NCBI GenBank assembly: GCA_934085565.1
Contig: CAKOHG010000002.1
Span: 1-64,000, forward strand
DNA from: an uncultured Bacilli bacterium
GTDB lineage: Bacteria > Bacillota_I > Bacilli_A > RF39 > UBA660
Length of the DNA stretch: 64,000 bases
Direction: 5' to 3'
This document shows, in pieces, positions 16,549-25,837 of this stretch. The notes under the pieces were generated by a model, which saw only the letters and a list, made by a program, of their open reading frames with translations, made no database searches and was not told where the DNA came from. Both the position numbers and the translations under genes were made by a program. Numbering within the stretch: position 1 is the first letter of the stretch; the number at the start of each line of letters is the position of its first letter.

Positions 16549-17338
16549 TATGCACCTCAATCTGATTATAAGGAATTTTAATATTCTTTTCCTCATAACA
16601 TTCTTTGATCAATTTATGAACCGCTCTTTTAACGTTCCATTGGTCATTTGACTTACAGTATATCATTATAGCATAATTTATGGCAGATTCACCAAAAGAA
16701 TCAATTCCTAAGTATTTACTATCTTTAAAAACACCTGGAATTACCTTTGTTTTTTCCACAACTGCTTTTAAAGCTTCTTCTACTTTAGATGTTTCTTCTT
16801 CATAAGCCGTTGGTATTTTAATGATTAAACCCGCTCTTTGTTGAGAAAGATTAACAACCGAGTTAACGTTACGATTTGAGAAGATATAAACTTCACCATT
16901 AAAGCCTTTTATTTTAGTACTTTTTAAAGTAACCTCAATAACTTCTCCTAAAAAGTTATTAATACGGATATAATCGCCAATAACATAGTAATTGTCTAAG
17001 ATAATATAAATTCCGCTCATCAAGTCTTGGACAGTATCTTGAAGAGCCAAGCCTAAAACAACACCGGCAATTCCTAAGGAAGCAATGATACCTTTGGTAT
17101 CTACACCATAAATATCTAAAATCATCATAACAGCAATAGCACAAACAAAGAAAGTAAGAATTTTTGTTATAAGTTCAATAATTGTGGTTCTTCTTTTGGC
17201 TTCAAACGATCCTTTTCCTCTAGTAAATAAACGATTAACGATAGCTTTTCCTGCTTTTATTAAAAGGACAGTACTTGCAATAATTAAGATAGGTAAAACA
17301 ATTTTTCTCTGTAAAAAAAACTGAAAGATACGTTCCAT
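16529..17338 (-). CDS. MscS-family mechanosensitive channel
   Basis: 269 residues. Three membrane helices are followed by the pore helix and beta domain: GIIASLGIAGVVLGLALQDT, then VQDLMSGIYIILDNYYVIGD is the conserved TM3 and SM-domain start of small-conductance channels. It opens under membrane tension to release solutes. The ATG overlaps the parB stop by one base (TAATG) and the gene overlaps DUF951 by 20 bases, so translation is coupled. Confidence 0.92.
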   Translation of the reverse strand: MERIFQFFLQRKIVLPILIIASTVLLIKAGKAIVNRLFTRGKGSFEAKRRTTIIELITKILTFFVCAIAVMMILDIYGVDTKGIIASLGIAGVVLGLALQDTVQDLMSGIYIILDNYYVIGDYIRINNFLGEVIEVTLKSTKIKGFNGEVYIFSNRNVNSVVNLSQQRAGLIIKIPTAYEEETSKVEEALKAVVEKTKVIPGVFKDSKYLGIDSFGESAINYAIMIYCKSNDQWNVKRAVHKLIKECYEEKNIKIPYNQIEVHNGKEII

Positions 17339-18231
17339 TATAATCCCTCAATTCTAATTCCAAGTATTTCCAAGATTCTTTCCAAATCTTTAGGAGAATC
17401 ATATGGAATTTCTATTTTTTTTGTATTAATACGAACTTTAGTACCTACTTTTTCACGCATCATACGTTCATAAATAGCATTACGTACATTTTTAGGTTCT
17501 TTTTGTTTTTCTTGCTCTTGTTTTTTAGGTAATTGTTCTTCGTTTAAAAGTTGCTCTAAAGCACGAACACTTAGGTTTTCTTTAATGACTTTATTAGCCA
17601 ATTCATTGATTTTTTCTTCATCCGTAAGCTTACTTAAAGCTCTTGCGTGCCCCATAGACAAATGTCCTTCTTGAACATATATTTTAACAAGGGCAGGTAG
17701 TGATAATAACCCTAACATATTAGTAACATGACTTCTACTTTTACCAAACTTTTCCGCAAATTCTTCTTGTGTAAAACCACCAAGTTCAATAATTTTTTGA
17801 TAAGCAGTCGCTTCATCAATAGGATTTAAATCTTCTCTTTGTATATTTTCTAGAAGAGCTATTTCCATCATTTCTTGATCATTAAAATCTCTAACAACAG
17901 CTGGAATAGTTTCTAAACCAGCAATTTTAGCAGCTTTAAGTCTTCTTTCACCAGCAACTAGTTCATAACCTTTAATGGCTTTTTTGACAATAATAGGTTC
18001 AATAACACCGTGTTCTTTAATAGAAGCAGCTAGTTCATTTAAGGTTTCTTCGTTAAATGTTTTTCTTGGTTGGTAAGGATTACTTCTTACTTCACTTACT
18101 TTTATTTCACCAACTGAGCTTTTCTTTTCTGCTTCGGCTACTGTATTTTTTTCAAAATTTTCAAAATTAATGACTTCGTTTGAAAATAATTGTTCAAGGC
18201 CTTTTCCTAAGGCTTTTCTCTTAGTCTCCAT
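17338..18231 (-). CDS. parB: Chromosome partitioning protein ParB (Spo0J)
   Basis: 297 residues. Residues about 40-130 hold the ParB CTPase/nuclease-like domain (SNPYQPRKTFNEETLNELAA, GYELVAGERRLKAAKIAGLE, ENIQREDLNPIDEA). The helix-turn-helix is TQEEFAEKFGKSRSHVTNML. A C-terminal dimerisation region follows. It loads at parS sites and works with ParA and SMC. No full parS site was seen in the window. The gene overlaps parA by 11 bases. Confidence 0.97.
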   Translation of the reverse strand: METKRKALGKGLEQLFSNEVINFENFEKNTVAEAEKKSSVGEIKVSEVRSNPYQPRKTFNEETLNELAASIKEHGVIEPIIVKKAIKGYELVAGERRLKAAKIAGLETIPAVVRDFNDQEMMEIALLENIQREDLNPIDEATAYQKIIELGGFTQEEFAEKFGKSRSHVTNMLGLLSLPALVKIYVQEGHLSMGHARALSKLTDEEKINELANKVIKENLSVRALEQLLNEEQLPKKQEQEKQKEPKNVRNAIYERMMREKVGTKVRINTKKIEIPYDSPKDLERILEILGIRIEGL

Positions 18232-19006
18232 TACGGCTAATCACTTCCTTTGCTAAATTTTGGTAAGCCAAGGTTGCACGGCTAGTTGGGTCATAATCAC
18301 TGATAGGTTTACCATGACTTGGTGCTTCGACAAGACGAACAAGTCTTGGAATAATGGTATTAAATACTTTAGATTTAAAGCATTTACGTACTTCTTCAAT
18401 AACTTCTAAGCCAATATTAGTTCTGCCATCAAGCATTGTTAGTAAAACACCTTCAATTCTTAAATTAGGATTCATTTTGTTTTGAACCATAATAATGGAA
18501 TTTAAAAGCTGTGTAATTCCTTCCAAAGCATAGTATTCACATTGTACTGGAATAATCACAGAGTCACTCGCGACAAGAGCATTCATCGCAGTGGTTCCTA
18601 ATGATGGTTGACAGTCAATAATAATATAATCATACTTATCTTTTATTTCTTCTAAATACATTCTTAATTGTTCGTTTTGATGGAATGTTGTATCTTCATA
18701 CATTTTTCTTATAAACTCGACATCAACACCAGCTAGATTGATTGTTGCTGGAATAATAGATAAATTTTTGAATTTTGTTTTTATGATTGCTTCTTTAATA
18801 TTGCAGGCACCTGTAATAACATCATAAATATCATGTTCAAAATCATTATTGTTTAAACCAAGGCCATTAGAAGCATTTCCTTGAGGGTCTAAATCTATTA
18901 AAAGTGTCTTTTTTCCCTCTTTACCTAAAGCTGCCGCTAAATTAATACTTGTTGTTGTCTTTCCAACGCCGCCTTTTTGGTTTACTAATGAAATAACTTT
19001 TGCCAT
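18221..19006 (-). CDS. parA: Chromosome partitioning ATPase ParA (Soj)
   Basis: 261 residues. The deviant Walker A KGGVGKTTTSINLAA (residues 10-24), the switch LLIDLDPQGNASNG and the DYIIIDCQPSLG Walker B are intact. It binds DNA as an ATP dimer and moves with ParB; in Bacilli it also regulates DnaA. It heads the parA-parB-mscS-DUF951-AbgT run of overlapping genes. Confidence 0.97.
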   Translation of the reverse strand: MAKVISLVNQKGGVGKTTTSINLAAALGKEGKKTLLIDLDPQGNASNGLGLNNNDFEHDIYDVITGACNIKEAIIKTKFKNLSIIPATINLAGVDVEFIRKMYEDTTFHQNEQLRMYLEEIKDKYDYIIIDCQPSLGTTAMNALVASDSVIIPVQCEYYALEGITQLLNSIIMVQNKMNPNLRIEGVLLTMLDGRTNIGLEVIEEVRKCFKSKVFNTIIPRLVRLVEAPSHGKPISDYDPTSRATLAYQNLAKEVISRNGD

Positions 19007-19217
19007 ATTACCACCCTTTAATTTACATCTACAAACATTTTAACATAATTAGTTTCTTTTGTCTTTAATATTTTATTAAAAGAAAAAAGCTTTCTCTTTA
19101 GGAAAACATATAAAAAAAAGAATTTTTACCAACTCATACCATCGTAATCATGGAAACAAAAGAATATACTTCTTCTAAAATAGTATCTATGTTATCTTTG
19201 ATAGAAAAACACATTTC

Positions 19218-19516
19218 TTAGTAATCTTCTTTGAAAACATAGTTATTTTCACACATATATTGATAAAATTTCTTTAAAATTACCGAGGTATCTTTAGCTG
19301 TATTTCTAGATGCCTGCATACTTTCTTCTGCTTTTACAACATCATAATAATTAAGATAATCATTAATAAACAAAGCAGTATTATTGATGTGCTTAGAAAT
19401 TGTTTTGTCTGTCAATCCTTTTTCTTGTAACCAATTTTTAACCCCTTTAAGATACTTCTTATTTCTTTTTTTCTAGAAGTTTCATTCTTTGTATTCCATT
19501 CTCTCCTAAATCGCAT
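19218..19516 (-). pseudogene. Broken small helical ORF, frameshifted in an A7 tract
   Basis: A frame from the ATG at 19516 (MRFRREWNTKNETSRKK) breaks at a seven-A run near 19472. The continuation KYLKGVKNWLQEKGLTDK, then TISKHINNTALFINDYLNYY is in a different frame down to the stop at 19218. Restoring one base joins the two into a protein of about 100 residues, mostly helical. The family is not recognised. A tract of seven A could also be a sequencing or slippage site. Confidence 0.45.
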
Positions 19517-19734
19517 TGAAATAAACATGCCATAATATCTCATTTGTTTTGATATTAAAACAACAACTTGTTTTCACATTAACATCATATAGAGCAACTC
19601 TTACTTGAGATAATTTAATCGTCTTTTCACCATCTACTACTTTTAATACTATAATTACATAAGTTCTATTAAAATATTTTATAGAAATTCTGATTCATTA
19701 CATTAACTATTTTTGTATCTGCATATTTAATTCT
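19517..19734. other. AT-rich intergenic remnant
   Basis: About 220 bases with no supported gene. Minus-strand translation gives only short fragments broken by stops. It lies in an accessory patch between parA and ftsH and looks like degraded coding sequence. Confidence 0.3.
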
Positions 19735-19780
19735 ATTCTGCAGAGTTTTCTGCAGAGCTCTGCAGAAAACTCTGCAGAAT
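19735..19780. repeat. 46-bp perfect palindrome made of four TCTGCAGA units
   Basis: The block is its own reverse complement over 46 bases. It contains four copies of TCTGCAGA, itself a palindrome, separated by short spacers and arranged symmetrically about the central GAGCTC. It starts two bases after the stop codon of the AlbA_2 gene. There is no T run on the minus-strand exit side, so it is not an ordinary terminator of that gene. It could be a protein-binding array, or a cruciform. Confidence 0.7.
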
Positions 19781-19782
19781 TT

Positions 19783-21204
19783 TTATTTAGAAATCCAAAT
19801 AGACTTCGTATCTGAACTTATATTTTCAATAAATTCTTTTTTTCTTAAATAAGTTAAAACCGTCCTTACTTTATTATTTTTTGTTTTTAAATCTCCGTTC
19901 ATTTGTGGATAAATATAATCATTAATTTCTTGTCTATTTCTACCATTTGAAGATTCCTTAATGAAAACAAGAATCAATTCTTTTAATTTTTTATTATTAA
20001 TAAATCCTGAATTACTGCTTTTATTAGTTAGCGGAACAGTTGCAACAAATATTTCATCATCTCTAAATAAAGGTTCTCCTCCCCCACTATATATTTTAGT
20101 ATATTTTGCTATTTTCTTAATGCCTGAACCTAATTCATCAGCAAGGCCTATTTCTTTGAAGAAACCTGCAATTTTTGGATTTTTAGGATATGGAGAATAA
20201 TTATTTAAGTTTATAAAGCCAATTGTTCTAGGCTTATTTGCATTTTCTGTAATTATACTATCCTTTGTGATTACTAATTTAGCAGGATATGGATTTGAGT
20301 ACTCTCTATGGATTAACAAATTAGCACATAACTCTCTTGCAATTACATCTCTGACATTTATCCTCTGGTCATCTTCAATATAAAATTTATCATTTAAATG
20401 TTTTTTAATAAAATCTGTTAAACGATCATATGAATCTAATAAATTAGTTCTAATATCATCTCGATCGTCATATCTTTCGGTATCTTTAACCTTTAGAATT
20501 GCGTCCGTTTTATAATACGACAATGCAGAAGTAATTATATCATCTTTTCCAAATAATAATAGACATGCTAGATTAAATCCTTCTTTACCAGTTTCTAAAT
20601 TCCTTTCATATAATCCAGCACTTCTTAGCATTTCTTCATCACTCATTTTTGCCCATGGATGATTTGAAGTTCTATTTGAAGCCATTTTTCTTGCTTCCTC
20701 AATTAAATCTACTCTTAAATCACTCATAGTTGCGAATGGATATATTTTATTTTCTATATAAGTACTCCTTTTTCTAATATATAAATTAGATATTAGAGTA
20801 GTATTATTTGTTATATCAAAATCGCCATCTTCATTTCTATCATAAATCTTATTTGCCGTTTTATGAACATCTGAACTTTCATGAACATAAATGTACAAAA
20901 TATGTTTTTCTTCATAAATATATTCTTTTATATCAAGATGAACTGTAGGAAATATTTTTTCTGGATTATTGCATAGATCTACAAATTCTTTCTTCATTGT
21001 TCTAGTATAATCTTTATACACACCAATTACTTCAGAATTATCATTAACCCCTAAAAATATATGTCCACCATTTCTATTTAACATTGAACAAACTGTTTCA
21101 AACAAAGAACCTGGTAAATTTGCTTTAGCCTCTTTATATTCAATTGTTGTACTTTCACCATTTTTAATGAATTCAATAAGATTATTTGGCAATTTTTCTA
21201 TCAT
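19783..21204 (-). CDS. AlbA_2 / ATP-binding putative transcriptional regulator (COG2865 type)
   Basis: 473 residues. The N-terminal domain (ESTTIEYKEAKANLPGSLFE, then RNGGHIFLGVNDNSEVIGV) is the Schlafen AlbA_2 fold. A middle region has RELCANLLIHREYSNPYPAK, then FFKEIGLADELGSGIKKIAK, which is the HATPase_c_4 part. A winged-helix-like tail follows (RQEINDYIYPQM, VRTVLTYLRKKEFIENI). Such proteins are mostly solitary, mobile-island-associated regulators, often labelled RNA or DNA binding. It is monocistronic between two degraded patches. The palindrome beyond its stop may be its own site. Confidence 0.75.
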   Translation of the reverse strand: MIEKLPNNLIEFIKNGESTTIEYKEAKANLPGSLFETVCSMLNRNGGHIFLGVNDNSEVIGVYKDYTRTMKKEFVDLCNNPEKIFPTVHLDIKEYIYEEKHILYIYVHESSDVHKTANKIYDRNEDGDFDITNNTTLISNLYIRKRSTYIENKIYPFATMSDLRVDLIEEARKMASNRTSNHPWAKMSDEEMLRSAGLYERNLETGKEGFNLACLLLFGKDDIITSALSYYKTDAILKVKDTERYDDRDDIRTNLLDSYDRLTDFIKKHLNDKFYIEDDQRINVRDVIARELCANLLIHREYSNPYPAKLVITKDSIITENANKPRTIGFINLNNYSPYPKNPKIAGFFKEIGLADELGSGIKKIAKYTKIYSGGGEPLFRDDEIFVATVPLTNKSSNSGFINNKKLKELILVFIKESSNGRNRQEINDYIYPQMNGDLKTKNNKVRTVLTYLRKKEFIENISSDTKSIWISK

Positions 21205-21579
21205 AATTTATCACTCCTCTTTATATATTATACATCATCATAAGCTATATATAGTCGTATAATGTCGACATTCTCTATTTTTTATGTGGACTGATATGAT
21301 GTTCACACATTTGTCTTCTATGATTTCTTGGCTATCTATTGCAATTCATAGTCCAATTATTACGATTTTTTCTATACAATTGTTTATTTGCTTTTAAATT
21401 CTGGGATATTACCAAAACTTCTGAAGACAATACATCAACTATATGACCATTTTTGTGTCTCATAGTATATACACACTAGTCTATATTATTACCATATTTT
21501 CTTAATAATTTATATTCTTGACTCTTTTTAAAAAAGAGATTTTGTTATCTTATTCTCATACAGTCTAGTACATCCATTG
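21205..21579. other. Non-coding or degraded stretch between the AlbA_2 gene and ftsH
   Basis: No ORF with a ribosome binding site. On the minus strand a short stop-broken fragment reads NHRRQMCEHHISPHKK, which could be the remains of an HNH-like or transposon protein, but too little is left to name it. The AlbA_2 gene promoter probably lies at the low-coordinate-facing edge near 21205-21260. Confidence 0.25.
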
Positions 21580-21617
21580 TACAAAAAAGACGAAACTAAT
21601 CTTCTTGTTCCGTCTCT
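21580..21617 (-). terminator. Rho-independent terminator overlapping the ftsH stop
   Basis: On the minus strand AGACGGAAC pairs with GTTTCGTCT (one G-T pair) and six T follow. The stem includes the last ftsH codons. Confidence 0.65.
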
Positions 21618-23590
21618 TGTTCTTTTTCCTTGATTTTTTCTTCAAGTTCTTCTTTACTCATTTTTGAGTAACCTTTAATTTTTAAAGCTTTTGCTTCTTC
21701 ACGTAATTTTGTTAAAGTAGGTTCATCACTGATATCAAACTCTTCATCTTCGATTTTACCTGTTCTAACTAATTCGTCAATTTGTTCTTTAGTAATTGTT
21801 TCTCTTTCAATTAATGTATGTGCAAGAAGCATTACTAAGTCTTTGTTTTCCTCTAAAAGTTTCTTAGCATTGTCATAACATTTTGTAATGATTTTTTGAA
21901 CTTCTTTATCGATTTCTAAGGCAACTTGATCAGAATAGTTCTTTGATTTGTTATAATCTCTACCTAAGAAAACATTCTCACTTGAATTTTGTTCATAACG
22001 AATTGGCCCTAGATCACTCATACCATACTCAGTAACCATGCTACGAGCAAGGTTCGTGGAACGTTTAAAGTCATCACTAGCTCCGGTTGTTACATCACCT
22101 AAGAATAATTCTTCAGCCGCACGTCCACCTAAACTACTTGTAATCATCGCGATCATTTCATTTTTAGTATATCTTGTAATATTATCTTCCTTTGGTGTGT
22201 AAGAAGTATAACCACCTGCGATACCACGAGGTACAATGGTGATTTTTTGAACTTCCATCGCGTCTTTTAATTTTAAGCCTAATACAGCATGACCTGATTC
22301 ATGAACAGCTGTTAACCATTTAATTTCATCACTAACTTTACGACTTGTTTTAGCAGGCCCCATTAAAACACGGTCTGTAGCTTCATCAATATCTTGTAAA
22401 GTAATCGCATCTTCATTTTTACGTACCGCAAGTAAAGCTGCTTCATTCATAAGGTTCTCTAAGTCAGCTCCAGAGAAACCTGATGTTCTTTGAGAGATAC
22501 TCTTCAAGTTAACAGAAGGAGCTAAAATTTTATTTTGAGCATGTACTTTTAATATAGCTTCACGTTCTTCTGTATCTGGAAGATTTACGGTAACTTGTCT
22601 ATCGAAACGTCCTGGTCTTAATAAAGCTGGGTCTAGAACATCTGGTCTATTAGTTGCGGCAATAATAATAATACCTTCATTAGCACCAAAACCATCCATT
22701 TCAGTAAGTAATTGGTTTAAAGTTTGTTCTCTTTCATCATGTCCACCACCGATACCAGAACCTCTTTGACGTCCCACGGCATCGATTTCATCAATAAAGA
22801 TTAAGCAAGGAGCATTTCTTTTTGCTTCTTTAAACATATCACGAACACGACTAGCACCTACACCAACAAATAGTTCAACGAAGTCAGAACCACTGATAAA
22901 ATAAAATGGAACATTGGCTTCACCGGCAACAGCTTTAGCAAGTAAGGTTTTACCAGTTCCTGGAGGACCTACAAGTAAAACACCTTTAGGAATACGAGCA
23001 CCTAATCTTTGGAATTTTTTAGGATTTTTTAAGAAATCAATAAGTTCTGCAACTTCTTCTTTTTCTTCTTTTAAGCCCGCAACGTCTTTGAAACGAACTT
23101 TTCCACCATCTGCAGATAATTTGGCACGACTTTTACCAAAATCCATGCTTCCTTTATTACTATTAGCCATTTTAATAAAGATGAAATAAGAAGCCCCTAC
23201 TAAAACAATTAAAGGAACAACATTTACTAAAATGTAAATCCATGAAATAGATCCTGGATCTGGATTTGTTTCATATACTTTTAAGTTGTTAGCTTCAGCA
23301 TATTTCGTGATATTTTCTACTTCTGCTTCTACAATAGTTGCTTTAAATTTTTCCGTATCTTTATATTCACTTAATTTACCTTCTACATAGTAAACGCTTT
23401 CTTCACTACTAGGAGTAATGGTAATTTCAGTGACATTTTTATTACTCATTTCCTTAATTAATTCACCTGTTGTGATTTCATGTGTTATTGTACCACCTAA
23501 GTTTAAGAAACTTAAAACAGCAAAAATAACGACAACTAAAATAAGATAAGGAAATAAATTTTTTATTGTATTTTGATTATTTCTTTTCAT
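21596..23590 (-). CDS. ftsH: ATP-dependent zinc metalloprotease FtsH
   Basis: 664 residues. Two membrane helices (about 12-30 and 115-140) flank a short outside domain. The AAA module has Walker A GPPGTGKT (208-215), Walker B FIDEID and the SRH motif ATNRPDVLDPALLRPGR. The zinc site is HESGH (430-434). It degrades membrane and regulatory proteins. The ATG overlaps the tilS stop by one base (TAATG). In many Firmicutes hpt lies between tilS and ftsH; it is absent here. Confidence 0.98.
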   Translation of the reverse strand: MKRNNQNTIKNLFPYLILVVVIFAVLSFLNLGGTITHEITTGELIKEMSNKNVTEITITPSSEESVYYVEGKLSEYKDTEKFKATIVEAEVENITKYAEANNLKVYETNPDPGSISWIYILVNVVPLIVLVGASYFIFIKMANSNKGSMDFGKSRAKLSADGGKVRFKDVAGLKEEKEEVAELIDFLKNPKKFQRLGARIPKGVLLVGPPGTGKTLLAKAVAGEANVPFYFISGSDFVELFVGVGASRVRDMFKEAKRNAPCLIFIDEIDAVGRQRGSGIGGGHDEREQTLNQLLTEMDGFGANEGIIIIAATNRPDVLDPALLRPGRFDRQVTVNLPDTEEREAILKVHAQNKILAPSVNLKSISQRTSGFSGADLENLMNEAALLAVRKNEDAITLQDIDEATDRVLMGPAKTSRKVSDEIKWLTAVHESGHAVLGLKLKDAMEVQKITIVPRGIAGGYTSYTPKEDNITRYTKNEMIAMITSSLGGRAAEELFLGDVTTGASDDFKRSTNLARSMVTEYGMSDLGPIRYEQNSSENVFLGRDYNKSKNYSDQVALEIDKEVQKIITKCYDNAKKLLEENKDLVMLLAHTLIERETITKEQIDELVRTGKIEDEEFDISDEPTLTKLREEAKALKIKGYSKMSKEELEEKIKEKEQETEQED

Positions 23591-24915
23591 TATTTCTCTT
23601 CCTCTTTCTTTTTGTACTTGTATATTATATCATAACTTTTATCTTTGTCGATGTCATATTTTGATTTTTTTATTCCTAAAATCCAAAGAACTTTACCACT
23701 ACTGTCTACCAAAATAGGCACCCTATCTTTTTCTTCTTTAGTTAACTTATTATCAATTAAAATGTCGTTTATTTTTCGTGTTCCATTTAAATTTTTAACT
23801 TCCATTTTCATGCCATTTTCACGACTCTTAATATATAAAGGTAATGTGATATCCTTAGAATTTAAATGGATTTCAAAGTTACTTTTCTCCGTGTATTTTT
23901 CTTTTTTCTCTATAATACTTTTATCATCTAAAACTAAATAGTCTTCTAAAAGATAACAAAATGGTTTTATTATTTCTTTCTTTTTTAAAAAAGCATATCC
24001 TTCATTTTTGATAAATAAATAATCCATTGGAAATTCATAATAAGCATTGTCTTTTTTACTCAATAATAAATTCATAAAAATATTAAGATGTTTCTTTGTT
24101 AATTTTGTAATATTATTTTGATAAATTTTATATAAATAATCTTCGCAAAAAGCTGTTTGCATAGCTTTCGAATAATTTTTAAATCTTGTAATATCTATTC
24201 TATCATTTACTAAAACATCTTTTTTTACTTTACTTATTTCTTCATCAATAAGACTTGTTTTTTCTTGTAAAATCTCACTAAAACTCAAGAATTTTTGATA
24301 GTAGTAAGGATTTTCTTTTTCAAGTAAAGGTAAAATTTCATGACGAATACGATTTCTGATGTAGTCATTACTATCATTTGATTTATCATGAACAAAAGGA
24401 ATATTTTGTTTTTTTAAATAACTATATATTTCTTTTTTATTTCTTGTTAAAAGAGGTCTTAAAAGGGTAACATTTTCATAGTTAGACACTTGTTTAATAC
24501 CCGCATATCCTTTTAATGAACTTCCTCTTAAAAGTCGCATTAAAATCGTTTCTGTTAAATCATCACCATGATGAGCCGTTAATAAAATGTTTGAATGATA
24601 TTCATGACAGACTTCTAAGAATTTTTGATATCTAATTTGTCTTGCTTCATTTTCCGTAAACTTACCCTTTTCATAAGAATTTATCTCATAATAAACAAGG
24701 GGAATATTTAATTTCTGCAAATAATTTTTCACAAAAGCATATTCTTCTTCACATTCCTTTCTGGTTTTATGATTAATATGAACACAGATAACATTTTTAT
24801 GTAAAGAATAAAGTAAATGTAAAAGACACATTGAATCGGGTCCACCTGATAAGGCAAGAACACAAGGGGTATCCCCCACGATATATTTTTCAATAAATTT
24901 TTTTTCTTCTTCCAT
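23590..24915 (-). CDS. tilS: tRNA(Ile)-lysidine synthase TilS
   Basis: 441 residues. The PP-loop SGGPDSMCLLHLL (about 20-32) and the later LLTAHHGDDLTETILMRLLR, then RGSSLKGYAGI are the N-type ATP pyrophosphatase signature of TilS. The C-terminal substrate-binding domain is present but divergent. It converts the wobble cytidine of the AUA-reading tRNA-Ile to lysidine and is normally essential. It is coupled to ftsH. Confidence 0.95.
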   Translation of the reverse strand: MEEEKKFIEKYIVGDTPCVLALSGGPDSMCLLHLLYSLHKNVICVHINHKTRKECEEEYAFVKNYLQKLNIPLVYYEINSYEKGKFTENEARQIRYQKFLEVCHEYHSNILLTAHHGDDLTETILMRLLRGSSLKGYAGIKQVSNYENVTLLRPLLTRNKKEIYSYLKKQNIPFVHDKSNDSNDYIRNRIRHEILPLLEKENPYYYQKFLSFSEILQEKTSLIDEEISKVKKDVLVNDRIDITRFKNYSKAMQTAFCEDYLYKIYQNNITKLTKKHLNIFMNLLLSKKDNAYYEFPMDYLFIKNEGYAFLKKKEIIKPFCYLLEDYLVLDDKSIIEKKEKYTEKSNFEIHLNSKDITLPLYIKSRENGMKMEVKNLNGTRKINDILIDNKLTKEEKDRVPILVDSSGKVLWILGIKKSKYDIDKDKSYDIIYKYKKKEEEK

Positions 24916-24973
24916 AATTCTCCTTAAGAAACATTATTATTGTACTTTATTTATATGCTTTTTGCAACTCATT

Positions 24974-25837
24974 TTAGCACTCATCAGTTTCAAGTGTTAA
25001 TTTATTGATTTCACGATTGGCATTTTTTTGTTCATAAGCACTGGTAACCACGATAAAAACATCTTTATCCATGTCTTTTAAAACTTCTTTTACTTTATGA
25101 TAAGAAAGATTAGGAAGTGAACACATTAAAAGTTGATTTTCTTTTTTAGTAAAAGCACCTGCACTATTAATCAAAGTAACATCATAACCACAAGAAAACA
25201 AATACTTTTTAATATCATCTATTTTTTTACTGCTGATATAAAGAACTTTATTTTTATTGATACCTAAAGTTAAATTATTAGAATAGTAACTCATAAAGTA
25301 AAGAGAAATTAAAGAGTAAATAAGTTTTGTAAAGCCAAATGTAAAGCCGCCTAATAAGACAATGGAACCGTCAACAATCAAAATAGATTTTCCCATAGGC
25401 ATATGAAAATATTTTTCCATCACTTGATTTAATATATCTGTGCCACCGGTTGTGTAGTTATTTTGAAAGACAAGTCCATAACCATAACCACTTAAAACGC
25501 CACCAATAATAGCGATTAATAAAGGATCAATAGTAATAATGAGATAATTTGATATATTTTTAGTTAAATAAACACCTATTGGAAATAATAAAGAACCCAC
25601 TAAAGTATTCTTTGTTTTTTCTTTTCCTAGAAGAAAATAACTTAAAACAAGGAGTAAAGCATTATATAAAATCATAAATAGACTTTCATTAAGAGGAATA
25701 AAGTGTCTTATGATGATACTTAAACCACTTACACCACCCGTGACAAAATCATAAGGAGATAAGAAAAGATTAAAAGCTAAAGAAACTAAGAATAAACCTA
25801 GAACAAGTTTACTATATTTTTTTAATTTAGTTTTCAT
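24974..25837 (-). CDS. YitT family membrane protein (YitT membrane domain plus DUF2179)
   Basis: 287 residues. About six hydrophobic helices (ILVGSFLVALAFNLF-like start, PYDFVTGGVSGLSIIIRHF, GYGYGLVFQNNYTTGGTDIL) precede a soluble DUF2179 domain (LCSLPNLSYHKVKEVLKDMD, then KDVFIVVTSAYE). The function of the family is not established. The gene overlaps prfB by 11 bases, so the two are one operon. Confidence 0.88.
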   Translation of the reverse strand: MKTKLKKYSKLVLGLFLVSLAFNLFLSPYDFVTGGVSGLSIIIRHFIPLNESLFMILYNALLLVLSYFLLGKEKTKNTLVGSLLFPIGVYLTKNISNYLIITIDPLLIAIIGGVLSGYGYGLVFQNNYTTGGTDILNQVMEKYFHMPMGKSILIVDGSIVLLGGFTFGFTKLIYSLISLYFMSYYSNNLTLGINKNKVLYISSKKIDDIKKYLFSCGYDVTLINSAGAFTKKENQLLMCSLPNLSYHKVKEVLKDMDKDVFIVVTSAYEQKNANREINKLTLETDEC

